Shown piece by piece: positions 35,363-45,441 of a stretch of 64,000 nucleotides of DNA. The DNA is from Novipirellula artificiosorum. GTDB taxonomy: Bacteria > Planctomycetota > Planctomycetia > Pirellulales > Pirellulaceae. The position numbers were made by a program, and so were the translations under genes. Position 1 is the stretch's first letter, and every line of letters starts with the position of its first letter. The notes beneath the pieces were generated by a model, which was not told where the DNA came from, searched no databases, and saw only the letters and a list, made by a program, of their open reading frames with translations. Location of the stretch: the NCBI RefSeq assembly GCF_007860135.1, contig NZ_SJPV01000015.1, positions 62,001 through 126,000 on the forward strand. Direction: 5' to 3'.

Positions 35363-36664
35363 ATGCGTTGTTTCGGAAATCCTCTCAGCCGTCGTGGCTT
35401 CCTCGCTGCGGGAACTTTGGGCGGCCTCGGGCTGACGCTGCCTGAGTTGCTGATGCGGCAGGCAGCTGCCGAGCAAAAGAGCTACGACTTTGTCGAGCCC
35501 AAGGCGAAAAGTGTGATCCACATCTTCTTGCCGGGCGGATTGGCGCAGCAGGAATCGTTTGACCCGAAACCTTACAGCCCGCTGGAATACCGCGGTGAGT
35601 TGCGGACGATCAAAACGAGCACGGGTGAGGAGTTCTGCGAAACGGTGCCGCAACTGGCGAAACGGGCGGACAAATTCAGCATCATCCGTTCGATGTCGCA
35701 CGGCGAAGCGGCTCATGAACGAGGAACACACAATATGTTCACGGGGTACAAGCCGAGTCCGGCGCTCCAGTACCCCAGTTTTGGAGCGGTGGTTAGCCAT
35801 GAATATGGACCTCGCAATAACTTGCCGCCTTACGTCTGTATCCCCAATGTGCCGAACGAGTTTGCCGGGACGGGGTACTTGCCGAGCAGTTTTGGGGCCT
35901 TCGCATTGGGATCGGATCCGAATCGCAAGGATTTCCAAGTGCGTGATTTGGATCTTGCCGGCGGTATTGACCAAGAACGATTCCTGCGTCGCAAAGCGGC
36001 ATTGGACGTCGTCAACCGAAACTTCGTCTCGGCAACTCCTGCGGACAATGTCCAAGCCATGAACACGTTTTATCAACGTGCCTACGATTTGCTTGACACG
36101 CCCGCGGCGAAAGCGGCCTTCGACATTTCACAAGAGGACGCGAAGATGCGCGATCGGTACGGTCGTAACGATGCGGGTCAGCGGATGTTGATGGCACGTC
36201 GGTTGGTCGAAGCTGGGTCGCGGTTGGTGACGTTGACCTATGGCAGTTGGGATATGCATCAGAACATCACGGGCAGCATCCGCGGGCAAATGCCCGCACT
36301 TGATAGCGCCGTCTCCGCACTGCTCGACGATTTGTCGGAGCGTGGCATGCTGGACGAGACGCTTGTGATGATGACGAGTGAGTTTGGTCGAACGCCAAAA
36401 ATTAACGCGGACGCGGGCCGCGACCATTGGCCCAAAGTGTTTAGCGTCATGTTGGCTGGCGGCGGTATCAAGGGAGGCATGATTCACGGGGCATCCGATT
36501 CGACCGCCGCAGAGCCTGAGGAAGACGCCGTCTCACCCGCGGATTTGGCAACCACCATGTATCGGTTGTTGGGCATCGTCGCAGACAAAGAATTGATGGC
36601 GCCCGGAGATCGACCGATTGAAATTGTCGATGGTGGGAAACTGCTTCAACCCCTGATGGCGTAG
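35363..36664 (+). CDS. DUF1501 (sulfatase-fold-like) protein with Tat signal
   Basis: The ATG at 35363 is preferred over the adjacent GTG at 35360; ggagaa lies about 8 nt upstream. The N-terminus carries a twin-arginine signal (SRRGFLAAGTLGGLGLTLPE). Family marks are IHIFLPGGLAQQESFDPKP, IIRSMSHGEAAHERGTHNMF, YGSWDMHQNITGSI and MMTSEFGRTPKINADAGRDH. DUF1501 proteins share the alkaline-phosphatase/sulfatase fold, but the sulfatase cysteine motif is absent and no activity is established. The gene leads a four-gene plus-strand group (PPC protein 28 nt later, DUF1549/1553, cytochrome/WD40), a recurrent planctomycete set that is probably one operon at the envelope. Confidence 0.93.
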   Translation: MRCFGNPLSRRGFLAAGTLGGLGLTLPELLMRQAAAEQKSYDFVEPKAKSVIHIFLPGGLAQQESFDPKPYSPLEYRGELRTIKTSTGEEFCETVPQLAKRADKFSIIRSMSHGEAAHERGTHNMFTGYKPSPALQYPSFGAVVSHEYGPRNNLPPYVCIPNVPNEFAGTGYLPSSFGAFALGSDPNRKDFQVRDLDLAGGIDQERFLRRKAALDVVNRNFVSATPADNVQAMNTFYQRAYDLLDTPAAKAAFDISQEDAKMRDRYGRNDAGQRMLMARRLVEAGSRLVTLTYGSWDMHQNITGSIRGQMPALDSAVSALLDDLSERGMLDETLVMMTSEFGRTPKINADAGRDHWPKVFSVMLAGGGIKGGMIHGASDSTAAEPEEDAVSPADLATTMYRLLGIVADKELMAPGDRPIEIVDGGKLLQPLMA

Positions 36665-36692
36665 TCCTCTTCGAACTTCCTTGCAAAGAGCT

Positions 36693-39140
36693 ATGAACGT
36701 GATTCAAACACCATTCTATCAGACGTTGTGGGTGTCGCTGCTCAGTTTCGCGGTCGCGCCGTCGGCGCTCGGTGCCTTTCCGGTCGTCGAAAGACTCAGT
36801 CCGTTGGGGGTTCGGCGCGGTGAAGAAGCTACGGTGGTCTTCCAGGGCAAACGATTGAAAGATGCCCACCAATTGCTTGCGGACGTTCCTGGCATCACGA
36901 TCCTCGACGTCAAACCGGTCGACAACCAGTCGGTCGAAGTGCGGCTGAAGACCGATCCAAGCCTTGCACCGGGGTTGTATCCGGTGCGTTTGGTGACCCA
37001 GTCCGGTATCGCAAATCTGCGTTTGCTGGGCGTCGGTAATATGCCGGTGGTGCAAGAAACCGAACCCAACAACGATTTTGCCAATCCACAGCCGGTCGAG
37101 TTGAACACGACGCTCGAAGGGGTTGTCGATCGGGAGGACGTCGACCTTTATCAAGTGCAATTGAAAGCGGGCCAAACCCTGAATGTGGAGATCGAAGGGA
37201 TCCGTTTGGCGTTTTCGCTGAACAATCAAAACATTCTTGACCCTTACATCGCGATTCTCGACCAAGGTCGCTTCGAGTTAGCAACCAGTGATGATTCGGC
37301 ACTGCTACAACAGGATGGTGTTTGCTCTTTCACGGCGACCGAAGACGGAACGTACACGGTTTTGGTTCGCGACAGCGCCTTTGGTGGCAATCCGATCTGT
37401 GGTTACCGTTTGCACCTCGGTACCTTTCCACGTCCGATCGCGACGATACCAGGCGGTGGCGTGCCTGATTCGACATTGCATGCCAAGTTGGTTTCGCTTG
37501 ACGGTTCGATCCGTGAGGCATCGGTGCAGCTACCCAGTGGCCGGCATGAACAATGGCCGGTTGTGACCGAGGACCCGCAGGGGATTTCGCCGTCACCGAA
37601 TTGGATCCGCGTGAACGATTTGCCCGTCGTGATGGAAACGGAACCCAACAATGATTACCGAAAGCCACCGACGGTCACAGCGCCGGCGGCACTTTGCGGC
37701 GTGATCGGAGAAGAGAACGACTATGATTGTTTTGGGATCCCATGCAAGAAGGGAGAACGATACCGAGTCACGGTGTTTGCCCGAGCCGTGCTGCGTTCGC
37801 CCCTCGATGCGGTGCTGAACGTGTTTGGGCCCGATCACAAAACGCTGACTTCTTCGGACGATGTTGCGGGCAAGATGGATCCGTTCCTGGAATTCGCGGC
37901 GGCTGCCGACGGGATGCATTCGATCCGGATCTATGATCATTTGCGCGGTGGCGGTCCGAGTCATCACTATCGGATCGAAGTGACTCGTGTTGAAGCGGAA
38001 TTCGATTTGTCGTTGAACGAGCTGCGTCGCGATGAGGCTCAAGTCGTCTCGGTGCCGATTGGGGGTCAGACTGCGATGATGGTTACCGCAACACGCCGCG
38101 GCTACAACGGTGAAATCAATATGGAATTGGCCGGTTTGCCGGACAACGTGACCGCGACCCCCTATCCGATCCCAGCGGGCCGAGCAGAAATCCCCGTCTT
38201 GTTGACGGCGTCGGCGGATGCGACCCATGACGCGTCCTTGTTTGAGATTGCCGGGGTAGGGAACCAAAAAGACGCCGTGGTGATGGGCGAGCTGAGCCAA
38301 ACGCACAAGTTGGTGCTGGGTCAGAACCGTCGCGGCATGTGGGATTATCGCACCGATCGTGCGGCGATGGCCGTCACGGATGCCGCTCCCTTTCAAATCG
38401 AACTGATCCAGCCGAAAACCCCCATCGTACGCAGCGGCAGCAAGAGCTTGGTGGTGCGGATTGTTCGTGATGAAGGCTTCGATCAAGAGGTGACGTTGCG
38501 TGCGTTGTATAGTCCGCCTGGCATCGGCATCAACAATAGTCGCAAGATCGACAAGGGGAAAACGGAAGTGGAGATCCCGATCACGGCGAATGGCAGTGCG
38601 GCGCTTGGAACTTGGCCCTTGGTCATGATCGCAGGCTATCCCAGCAACAACGGATCGGCGGAAATCGCTTCAACACCAATCATGCTGGAGATTCAGGACG
38701 CGCTGTTCAAATACAACTTCCCAAAATCGACCGCGGAAACAGGCTCGGAAGCGGTGGTCGCGGTCGAGGTCGAAGTGCTGCGTGATTTGCCGGGTGAGGC
38801 CGAAGTCCAATTGGTGGGCATTCCCAACGGAGTGACCAGCCCGGCGGCGATCCAGAAACTGACGAAGGAATCGACAACCGTGACGTTTCCGATTCTTGTC
38901 GCGGCGGATGCAAAGACCGGGAATCACAAGACGTTGAATTGCCAATCTCGGGTCAAAGTCGGCGACGAAGTGATTGTCCAAACCAACGGAACGGGCGAAA
39001 TTCGCATCGATAAGCCATTGCCCCCCAAGGTCGATGACAAGCCGAAACCGGTCGCGCCGCCGAAGCCCGCGGAAGCGAAACCGGCGGCGCCGAAGCCGCT
39101 CAGCCGACTCGAACAGCTTCGGCAAATGAAACAACCGTAA
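36693..39140 (+). CDS. Secreted protein with two PPC (pre-peptidase C-terminal) domains
   Basis: The ATG at 36693 gives a signal peptide (VIQTPFYQTLWVSLLSFAVA, cleavage near SALGA); a TTG at 36681 is an alternative. An Ig/IPT-like domain (FPVVERLSPLGVRRGEEATV) comes first. Two PPC domains each start with the PNND hallmark, ETEPNNDFANPQPVEL at about residue 122 and ETEPNNDYRKPPTV at about 313, and carry internal DVDLYQVQLKAGQTL and DYDCFGIPCKKGERY. More Ig-like sequence follows, then a proline/lysine-rich tail (PPKVDDKPKPVAPPKPAEAK). No protease domain is present. The stop overlaps the next start by one base (TAATG), so translation is likely coupled. Confidence 0.9.
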   Translation: MNVIQTPFYQTLWVSLLSFAVAPSALGAFPVVERLSPLGVRRGEEATVVFQGKRLKDAHQLLADVPGITILDVKPVDNQSVEVRLKTDPSLAPGLYPVRLVTQSGIANLRLLGVGNMPVVQETEPNNDFANPQPVELNTTLEGVVDREDVDLYQVQLKAGQTLNVEIEGIRLAFSLNNQNILDPYIAILDQGRFELATSDDSALLQQDGVCSFTATEDGTYTVLVRDSAFGGNPICGYRLHLGTFPRPIATIPGGGVPDSTLHAKLVSLDGSIREASVQLPSGRHEQWPVVTEDPQGISPSPNWIRVNDLPVVMETEPNNDYRKPPTVTAPAALCGVIGEENDYDCFGIPCKKGERYRVTVFARAVLRSPLDAVLNVFGPDHKTLTSSDDVAGKMDPFLEFAAAADGMHSIRIYDHLRGGGPSHHYRIEVTRVEAEFDLSLNELRRDEAQVVSVPIGGQTAMMVTATRRGYNGEINMELAGLPDNVTATPYPIPAGRAEIPVLLTASADATHDASLFEIAGVGNQKDAVVMGELSQTHKLVLGQNRRGMWDYRTDRAAMAVTDAAPFQIELIQPKTPIVRSGSKSLVVRIVRDEGFDQEVTLRALYSPPGIGINNSRKIDKGKTEVEIPITANGSAALGTWPLVMIAGYPSNNGSAEIASTPIMLEIQDALFKYNFPKSTAETGSEAVVAVEVEVLRDLPGEAEVQLVGIPNGVTSPAAIQKLTKESTTVTFPILVAADAKTGNHKTLNCQSRVKVGDEVIVQTNGTGEIRIDKPLPPKVDDKPKPVAPPKPAEAKPAAPKPLSRLEQLRQMKQP

Positions 39141-41635
39141 TGGACCCCATAAGGCTACGAACCATGTGCGCCATCCTTGAGCGTTATCTTTTGATCTTCG
39201 GGTTCGCATTGTCGTTTTCGGCGATCGCGTTGGCCAAGGCACCGGAATCGACTTCGCCGCCGAAGAACGCCCCGCATCAGCCCGACATCGCGGTTTATCC
39301 AACCGAGATCAAACTGGGGTCGTCCCGAGACTTTCAATCGTTTGTCGCCGTGCTGCGACGTGACGATGGGATCACTGAGGACGCCAGCGAGCGAGTGGAT
39401 TGGTCGATTGCCGATCCGTCGAAAGTCAAACGCGATGGCTTCTCGTTGTTTCCGCTTGCGGATGGAAAAACAGAATTGGTGGCTAACTATGCGGGAAGTG
39501 AAGTCAGGATCCCGATCACGGTTTCGGGGGCGACGGTACGGCCCGAAATCAGTTTTACCAAGGACGTGATGCCGGTGTTGACCCGATCCGGTTGCAATAC
39601 CGGATCGTGTCACGGCGCGGCTCGTGGGAAAGACGGATTCCGGCTCAGCTTGTTTGGTTTCGACCCCGCAGGCGATTACTTTCGCGTCACTCGTGAAGTG
39701 GGCGTGCGGCGGATCAACTTAGCGGTTCCCGAAGAGAGTTTGTTCCTGAAGAAGGCAATCGGAGCGGTTCCGCATACAGGGGGCAAGTTGTTTGATACCG
39801 ATTCGGACTATTACGCAACGATTTTGGAGTGGTTGCAAAAGGGTGCCAAGGAGGATCCGGCGGACGCGATGCCGCCTGCGGTCGAGTCGGTTTCGATCTT
39901 GCCTCCGCAAGCGGTGATCGAGGGCGAGGGGTCTCAGCAGCGATTTGTTGCGGTGGCCCGTTACGCCGATGGAACGACGCGAGATGTCACTCGGCTTGCC
40001 GCCTTCAGTTCGAACAATTCGGGGACGGCACAAATCGATGATGTCGGAGTGGTCACCGCCGGCCGTCGTGGTGAAGCGTTCGTGATGGCTCGGTTTGACA
40101 CCCACACCGTTGGCAGCCAAGTGCTTGCGCTGCCGACTGATTTGCAGTACACCCCGCCACCGATTGAAGGCGATTACATCGATCGGCTAGTGGGCAAGAA
40201 GTTGCAGCAGTTGCGGATGCTGGCGAGTGGCCGGTGCAGCGACGAGGAGTTTCTCCGGCGTGTCACCGTTGACATCACCGGGCTACTACCGAGCGAGCAA
40301 GAGTACGCACAATTTGTTGCCGATCCCGCACCGAACAAGCGAGCGGAATGGGTCGATCGACTGCTTGAGCGAAAGGAGTTCAGCGAAATTTGGGCGATGA
40401 AATTCGCTCAGCTCTTGATGATCAAGAGCAGCAATCAAGTCAGTTACAAATCGGCGTTCTTGTATGCGAATTGGTTGACCGACAAGTTTGCCCGTAACGT
40501 TCCGATCGATCAAATGGTTCGCGAGTTGCTGACCAGCACCGGTGGCACCTTTACGTCGCCAGCAACGAATTTTTACGAAATCGAACGTGATACGCTGAAG
40601 ACCGCCGAGAATGTGGCTCAAGTTTTTATGGGCATTCGGACCCAATGTGCGCAGTGTCACAACCATCCGTTCGACCGCTGGACGCAGAACGACTATTACG
40701 GGTTCGCGTCCTTCTTTTCCCAAATCGGCCGCAAGCAAGCGGAGGATTATCGCGAACGGATTGTGTACAACCGGTTTGGCGGCGAGGTCAATCATCCTCT
40801 TTCGGGCAAACCGATTCCGCCGAAATTTCTGGGCGGCGAAGCCCCCGAAACCAGAGGCAAGGATCGCCGTGAGGTGTTAGCCGATTGGTTGACGAATCCC
40901 GAAAACCCATTTTTTGCCAAGTCGATCGCCAACCGCATTTGGGCTCACTTTATGGGGGTTGGGTTGGTTGACCAAGTCGATGATATTCGAATCAGCAATC
41001 CGCCGAGCAACCCCGAGTTGTTCGATACGCTTGGGGAAAAATTGGTCGAGTACCAGTTCGATCTCCGTTCGCTGGTCCGCGATATTTGCAACAGTGACGC
41101 CTATCAACGAAGCAGCATTCCCAACGACACGAACGCTCACGATTCTCGCAACTATGCATACGCGGTTGTTCGCCGGATAGCAGCAGAAAGTATGCTTGAT
41201 TGCATTTGCCAGGTGACCGAAGCGCCCGACAAGTTCCGCGGACTACCGATCGGTGCCAGCGCAGTTCAAATTGCCGATGGCGCGACGTCGAATTATTTTC
41301 TTGATACGTTTGGTCGGTCTCCAAGAGCGACCGTGTGTGAATGTGAGGCATCAACCTCCCCATCGTTGTCACAGGCGCTACACCTGCTCAACGGCAATTC
41401 GGTAAGCAATAAGATTCAACAAGGCAAGGTGGTCCAGCGTTGGATGAAAGAAGAGGGGCTGTCCAACGATCAAGTGATTGAGCGGATTTTTGTCCGTTGT
41501 TTGACGCGTCAGCCCACCAGCGAAGAACGCGAACAATTGCTTGCAGAGCTGCCTGCCGAAGGAGATCCTGCGACCGCATTGATGGATGTATTTTGGGCGG
41601 TGCTCAATAGCCGCGAATTTGCATTCAATCATTAG
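39140..41635 (+). CDS. DUF1549/DUF1553 cytochrome-like protein with Ig-like domains
   Basis: The 831-aa product starts at the overlapping ATG 39140 (a later ATG at 39164 is possible) and has a signal peptide (YLLIFGFALSFSAIALA). Two Ig-like segments flank a planctomycete cytochrome-like motif GCNTGSCHGAARGKDGFRLS, with C152-x4-C157-H158 in place of CxxCH. DUF1549 (residues about 345-560) contains RRVTVDITGLLPSEQEYAQF and a true CxxCH at CAQCHNHPFDRW (Cys503, Cys506, His507). DUF1553 follows with SIANRIWAHFMGVGLVDQVD and ends LNSREFAFNH. Probably periplasmic and haem-bearing; the redox partner may be the next gene, which also has CxxCH. Confidence 0.94.
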   Translation: MDPIRLRTMCAILERYLLIFGFALSFSAIALAKAPESTSPPKNAPHQPDIAVYPTEIKLGSSRDFQSFVAVLRRDDGITEDASERVDWSIADPSKVKRDGFSLFPLADGKTELVANYAGSEVRIPITVSGATVRPEISFTKDVMPVLTRSGCNTGSCHGAARGKDGFRLSLFGFDPAGDYFRVTREVGVRRINLAVPEESLFLKKAIGAVPHTGGKLFDTDSDYYATILEWLQKGAKEDPADAMPPAVESVSILPPQAVIEGEGSQQRFVAVARYADGTTRDVTRLAAFSSNNSGTAQIDDVGVVTAGRRGEAFVMARFDTHTVGSQVLALPTDLQYTPPPIEGDYIDRLVGKKLQQLRMLASGRCSDEEFLRRVTVDITGLLPSEQEYAQFVADPAPNKRAEWVDRLLERKEFSEIWAMKFAQLLMIKSSNQVSYKSAFLYANWLTDKFARNVPIDQMVRELLTSTGGTFTSPATNFYEIERDTLKTAENVAQVFMGIRTQCAQCHNHPFDRWTQNDYYGFASFFSQIGRKQAEDYRERIVYNRFGGEVNHPLSGKPIPPKFLGGEAPETRGKDRREVLADWLTNPENPFFAKSIANRIWAHFMGVGLVDQVDDIRISNPPSNPELFDTLGEKLVEYQFDLRSLVRDICNSDAYQRSSIPNDTNAHDSRNYAYAVVRRIAAESMLDCICQVTEAPDKFRGLPIGASAVQIADGATSNYFLDTFGRSPRATVCECEASTSPSLSQALHLLNGNSVSNKIQQGKVVQRWMKEEGLSNDQVIERIFVRCLTRQPTSEEREQLLAELPAEGDPATALMDVFWAVLNSREFAFNH

Positions 41636-41715
41636 AGAGTTTCTTTCGTCCCGAGTGGCTCGGATCACCGACCGCCGCTTTCGTTTCTCGCAGAGCGTTT
41701 GTTTATTCCATCTTG

Positions 41716-43695
41716 ATGGCTACCATGAATCGTTACTTTCCTGCATTCGCGATCCTTGCATTGGGTTCGCAGTTCCTAAGCGCCGACGACAAAATTACTT
41801 TCGAAGACCATGTCAAACCGGTCTTTCGCCAGCATTGTTTGAGCTGCCATAACCAAGGGGAAAAGAAGGGGGGGCTGGCGCTTGATTCCTACTTGGCGGT
41901 GATCGAAGGCGGGGGGAGTGGCGAGGTCGTCTACGATGACGGCGATGCGTCGGGCAGCCGAATGTGGCAATTGATTAATCACGATGACACCCCCGTGATG
42001 CCGCCAAATCAGGACAAAATCCCCGCCGAGCAGCTGGCGGTGATCCGCAGTTGGATCGAAGGAGGCATCCTTGAAGATTCCGGTTCCAAGGCGAAAGCGA
42101 AGAAGAAAAACTCACTGGAATTTGTTGCCTCCTCGGGCGGCAAACCCGATGGTCCCGCTGCGATGCCGGAAACCGTCCCGCAACAAGTGCCGGTGGTGAC
42201 CGATCGCGCGTCGGCCATCACGGCGATTGCGGCCAGCCCTTGGGCGCCGTTGGTGGCGGTTGCTGGCCAGAAGCAAATCGTACTGTATCAGATCGATACC
42301 GGTGAACTGCTCGGAGTCTTGCCTTTTGACGAAGGGGTCGCTCAATCCTTGCGGTTCAGCCGCGACGGCAGCTTCCTGATCGCCGGGGGCGGTACCCATG
42401 CGTTGCAAGGGGTCACTGCGATCTATGACGTGAAGTCGGGTCAACGTGTCGCGACGATCGGGGATGAGCTTGACGTCGTGTTCGACGCCGATGTGAACAA
42501 CAACATGACGCGTGTTGCGTTGGGAGGTCCGCAGAAGATGCTGCGAATCTATGACGCAACCGACGGTGAGTTGGTTTTTGATCTAAAAAAGCACACCGAT
42601 TGGATCTATGCGATCGCCTACAGCCCCGATGGTGTCTTGGTCGCGTCGGGTGATCGGTCCGCTGGTTTGTGTTTGTGGGAAGCCGAGACCGGGCGTCTCT
42701 ATATGGATTTGCCAGAACACAAAGCTGCGATCAATGCCGTCGCATGGCGTGATGATTCGAATGTGATGGCAAGTGCCAGCGATGATGGCACGGTCAAAAT
42801 TTGGGACGTCAACACGGGCAAGGCGATCAAGTCGTTCGGAGCTCATGGTGGTGGGGTGACCGATGTGGCGTTCGATCACGAGGGCCGCATCGTGACAGCG
42901 GGAAAAGACAAACGCGTGAAGCTGTGGGACCAAAACGGTAATCACGTCCGCGACTTCGTCCCGGTGTCCGAGCATGTCTTGGAAGCGGTGGTTTCCTATG
43001 ATGGAAAACGCGTTGTATATGGTGATTGGTCAGGTCGAGTGCTCAGTGCATTGACCGAGTCCCCCGATACGACTCAGCCCCTCGCTGCAAATCCACCACC
43101 CGCGGCGGAGCGAGCAAAGCAGGTCGAGCAGCAGTTGACGTTGATCCGGAAGCGAGTGGCCGAGGCCCAAGTCGCCTGGGATGCCGCCACCGTTGCTGTC
43201 ACGCAGGCACAGAAGCCGATCGACGTACTTCGCTCGCAGATTGCAGCAAGGGAAGCGGAAGCTGCTGCAGCGACCGCGACGGTCGAAGCCGCGAAGAAAC
43301 GGATCGAGGTGATCGAGCCGCGATTGGCCACCCTAACCAGCCAAACACGAGACAGCCATGATCTGGTCATCGCCGCTCGGTTGAAAATGAAGGACGACCC
43401 GACGCAAAGTGAACTCGTTGCCACAGCCGAGCAAACGCTGGCGGAGGAATTGGCAGAGCTGGCCAAACTGCGTCGCGAGCGAACAACCGTGACCGAACAG
43501 ATTACGGCCCAGACGCGACTCGCCGCCATGAAAACCACCGAAGCCGCAACGGCTGCGGAGTCATTGCCTGCGATGCAGCAAAGGCTCGAAAAGGCGCTGC
43601 AAGCGGCTCGGCAGACCCAGGCTGCGGTCGAGGCGGTCACACGCGAAGCGGGCCGCGCTGAGCAGAAGCTTGCGACGCTGACGGCGGCCAACTAG
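41716..43695 (+). CDS. Cytochrome-like (CxxCH) protein fused to WD40 repeats and a coiled coil
   Basis: Start ATG 41716 (41725 also possible; TTG 41713 less likely). A signal peptide (YFPAFAILALGSQFLSA) precedes a planctomycete cytochrome-type domain with HCLSCHNQGEKKGGLALDS (Cys41, Cys44, His45) and the distal MPP motif in VMPPNQDKIP. Residues about 165-455 are WD40-type repeats, clearest at HTDWIYAIAYSPDGVLVASG and SASDDGTVKIWDVNTG. Residues about 460-655 are an alanine/glutamate-rich coiled coil (RKRVAEAQVAWDAATVAVTQ). Last of the DUF1501-PPC-DUF1549 group. Probably a periplasmic scaffold tied to the haem proteins beside it. Confidence 0.92.
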   Translation: MATMNRYFPAFAILALGSQFLSADDKITFEDHVKPVFRQHCLSCHNQGEKKGGLALDSYLAVIEGGGSGEVVYDDGDASGSRMWQLINHDDTPVMPPNQDKIPAEQLAVIRSWIEGGILEDSGSKAKAKKKNSLEFVASSGGKPDGPAAMPETVPQQVPVVTDRASAITAIAASPWAPLVAVAGQKQIVLYQIDTGELLGVLPFDEGVAQSLRFSRDGSFLIAGGGTHALQGVTAIYDVKSGQRVATIGDELDVVFDADVNNNMTRVALGGPQKMLRIYDATDGELVFDLKKHTDWIYAIAYSPDGVLVASGDRSAGLCLWEAETGRLYMDLPEHKAAINAVAWRDDSNVMASASDDGTVKIWDVNTGKAIKSFGAHGGGVTDVAFDHEGRIVTAGKDKRVKLWDQNGNHVRDFVPVSEHVLEAVVSYDGKRVVYGDWSGRVLSALTESPDTTQPLAANPPPAAERAKQVEQQLTLIRKRVAEAQVAWDAATVAVTQAQKPIDVLRSQIAAREAEAAAATATVEAAKKRIEVIEPRLATLTSQTRDSHDLVIAARLKMKDDPTQSELVATAEQTLAEELAELAKLRRERTTVTEQITAQTRLAAMKTTEAATAAESLPAMQQRLEKALQAARQTQAAVEAVTREAGRAEQKLATLTAAN

Positions 43696-43817
43696 GATGC
43701 CTCTCGAGTGCTGGCTTGACTCTTAAGCCCTGTTTTTTCAGCGCATTGATTCGCATTGCTGTGGCACCGTTTTCTCAGACGCTTAAGCTAGGGAAACCTC
43801 CATAATAGGGATCCATC

Positions 43818-45374
43818 ATGTTTCGATTTGTTGTCGTCCTATCGGTCCTGTTTTTGCAAGATGGTTTGACGGCCTCACTGGGGGAGGATTCAAACCAGCG
43901 GCCAAACATCATCGTGATCATGGCAGATGACCTTGGTTATGGTGATGTCGGCTGCTACGGTGGGACCGCAGTACCGACCCCAAGTATCGATCGCTTAGCC
44001 GCCGAGGGAATGAGGTTCACCAGCGGCTATTGCAGCGCTTCAACTTGCACGCCCACGCGGTACTCCTTCTTGACCGGCACCTACGCATTCCGCGTCCCAG
44101 GGACGGGTGTGGCGCCGCCGAATGCCGCCGCTTTGATTCCAGCGGGGACCACGACCATTGCGTCACAGTTGAACGAGGCGGGTTATGCCACCGCAGTGAT
44201 TGGCAAATGGCATTTGGGGCTTGGTGAAAAGGGGAAAGGCCCCGATTGGAACGGTACGATTAAGCCAGGGCCCCTGGAATTGGGTTTCGATCATTGTTTG
44301 TTGCTACCCACGACAAACGACCGAGTCCCGCAAGTCTACGTTGCGGATCATCATGTTGAAAACTTGGATCCTGAGGATCCGCTCTGGGTCGGTAACAAGA
44401 AACCTTTCCCCGAATATCAATCGGGCGTCGAACTTCGCGACAGTCTTCGGTTTGACTCGATGCACGGTCACCGCGATACCGTCTACAACGGAATCGGTCG
44501 AATTGGTTTCTACACGGGGGGGACCGCGGCGAGGTTTTTGGACGAAGATTTGGCCGACCGTTGGGTTGAACACTCCAAGGCATGGCTGACGCAGCACAAG
44601 AACGAGCCGTTTTTCTTGTTCTTTTCATCGCATGATATTCATGCCCCGCGAGTGACCCATCCAAGGTTTGAAAACGCGGGCACAACAGGACCACGCGGCG
44701 ACATGATCGCAGAACTCGATTGGTGTGTAGGTCAATTGATTGATCATGTCGAAGAGCTGGGGCTTACCAAGCAAACGCTGTTCGTCTTCTGTAGTGACAA
44801 TGGTCCCGTTCTCTGTGATGACTACCTTGACGGTTCCGTGGAACATCTTGGTTCCCATGACCCGAATGGTCCGTATCGTGGTGGTAAATACAACGTGTTC
44901 GAAGCCGGTACACGTACGCCACTGATCACTCGGATGCCGGATGTCATTCCCGTAGGCGTCAGCGATGAGATGGTTTGCACGATCGATCTGGCTGCTAGTT
45001 TTTCGAATCTCGTAGGGCAACCGATCCCCAAGGATGCGTGTCTTGATAGTCTTGATCAGATCGACGTGCTGTTGGGACACAGCGGAGCGGTTGGACGTGA
45101 GTTTCTCGTCGAGCAAGACAACGGCGGTAGCGGAAACTTTGGTCTTCGCGTGGGGCATTGGAAGTTGGTTCGCTGCAAGACAAGCCGGATGCTCAACACC
45201 GGTTTGCGGATGAGCTGGAATGCGTCGCCCCCACTTGCTTTGTATGACCTAAGCAATGACCCAGGCGAGACGAGCAATGTGATCGACACGCATCCGGAAA
45301 TCGGCCAGCAACTTGATCAACGTTTACAACAAATCATTGACGAGGGTCGGACCCGGTCAACTCCATCGCTTTAG
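43818..45374 (+). CDS. Exported type I sulfatase
   Basis: The 518-aa product begins with a signal peptide (MFRFVVVLSVLFLQDGLTAS). The sulfatase core starts at RPNIIVIMADDLGYGDVGCY, whose aspartates bind calcium. The formylglycine motif is CTPTR (Cys77) in SASTCTPTRYSFLTG, so maturation needs a formylglycine-generating enzyme encoded elsewhere. The second signature GYATAVIGKWHLG and VFCSDNGPV are present. Length is normal. The substrate sulfate ester is unknown. It follows the cytochrome/WD40 gene by 122 nt and may have its own promoter. Confidence 0.95.
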   Translation: MFRFVVVLSVLFLQDGLTASLGEDSNQRPNIIVIMADDLGYGDVGCYGGTAVPTPSIDRLAAEGMRFTSGYCSASTCTPTRYSFLTGTYAFRVPGTGVAPPNAAALIPAGTTTIASQLNEAGYATAVIGKWHLGLGEKGKGPDWNGTIKPGPLELGFDHCLLLPTTNDRVPQVYVADHHVENLDPEDPLWVGNKKPFPEYQSGVELRDSLRFDSMHGHRDTVYNGIGRIGFYTGGTAARFLDEDLADRWVEHSKAWLTQHKNEPFFLFFSSHDIHAPRVTHPRFENAGTTGPRGDMIAELDWCVGQLIDHVEELGLTKQTLFVFCSDNGPVLCDDYLDGSVEHLGSHDPNGPYRGGKYNVFEAGTRTPLITRMPDVIPVGVSDEMVCTIDLAASFSNLVGQPIPKDACLDSLDQIDVLLGHSGAVGREFLVEQDNGGSGNFGLRVGHWKLVRCKTSRMLNTGLRMSWNASPPLALYDLSNDPGETSNVIDTHPEIGQQLDQRLQQIIDEGRTRSTPSL

Positions 45375-45441
45375 AGCGTTTCACGATGTGCGAATCGCCA
45401 CCCCTGACGCGAGCCTCGTTTTCCAACAATAGATTGCATCG

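Noticed and set aside
36468..37265. 265-codon minus-strand frame across the DUF1501/PPC junction
   Set aside because: Antisense to two well-supported genes.
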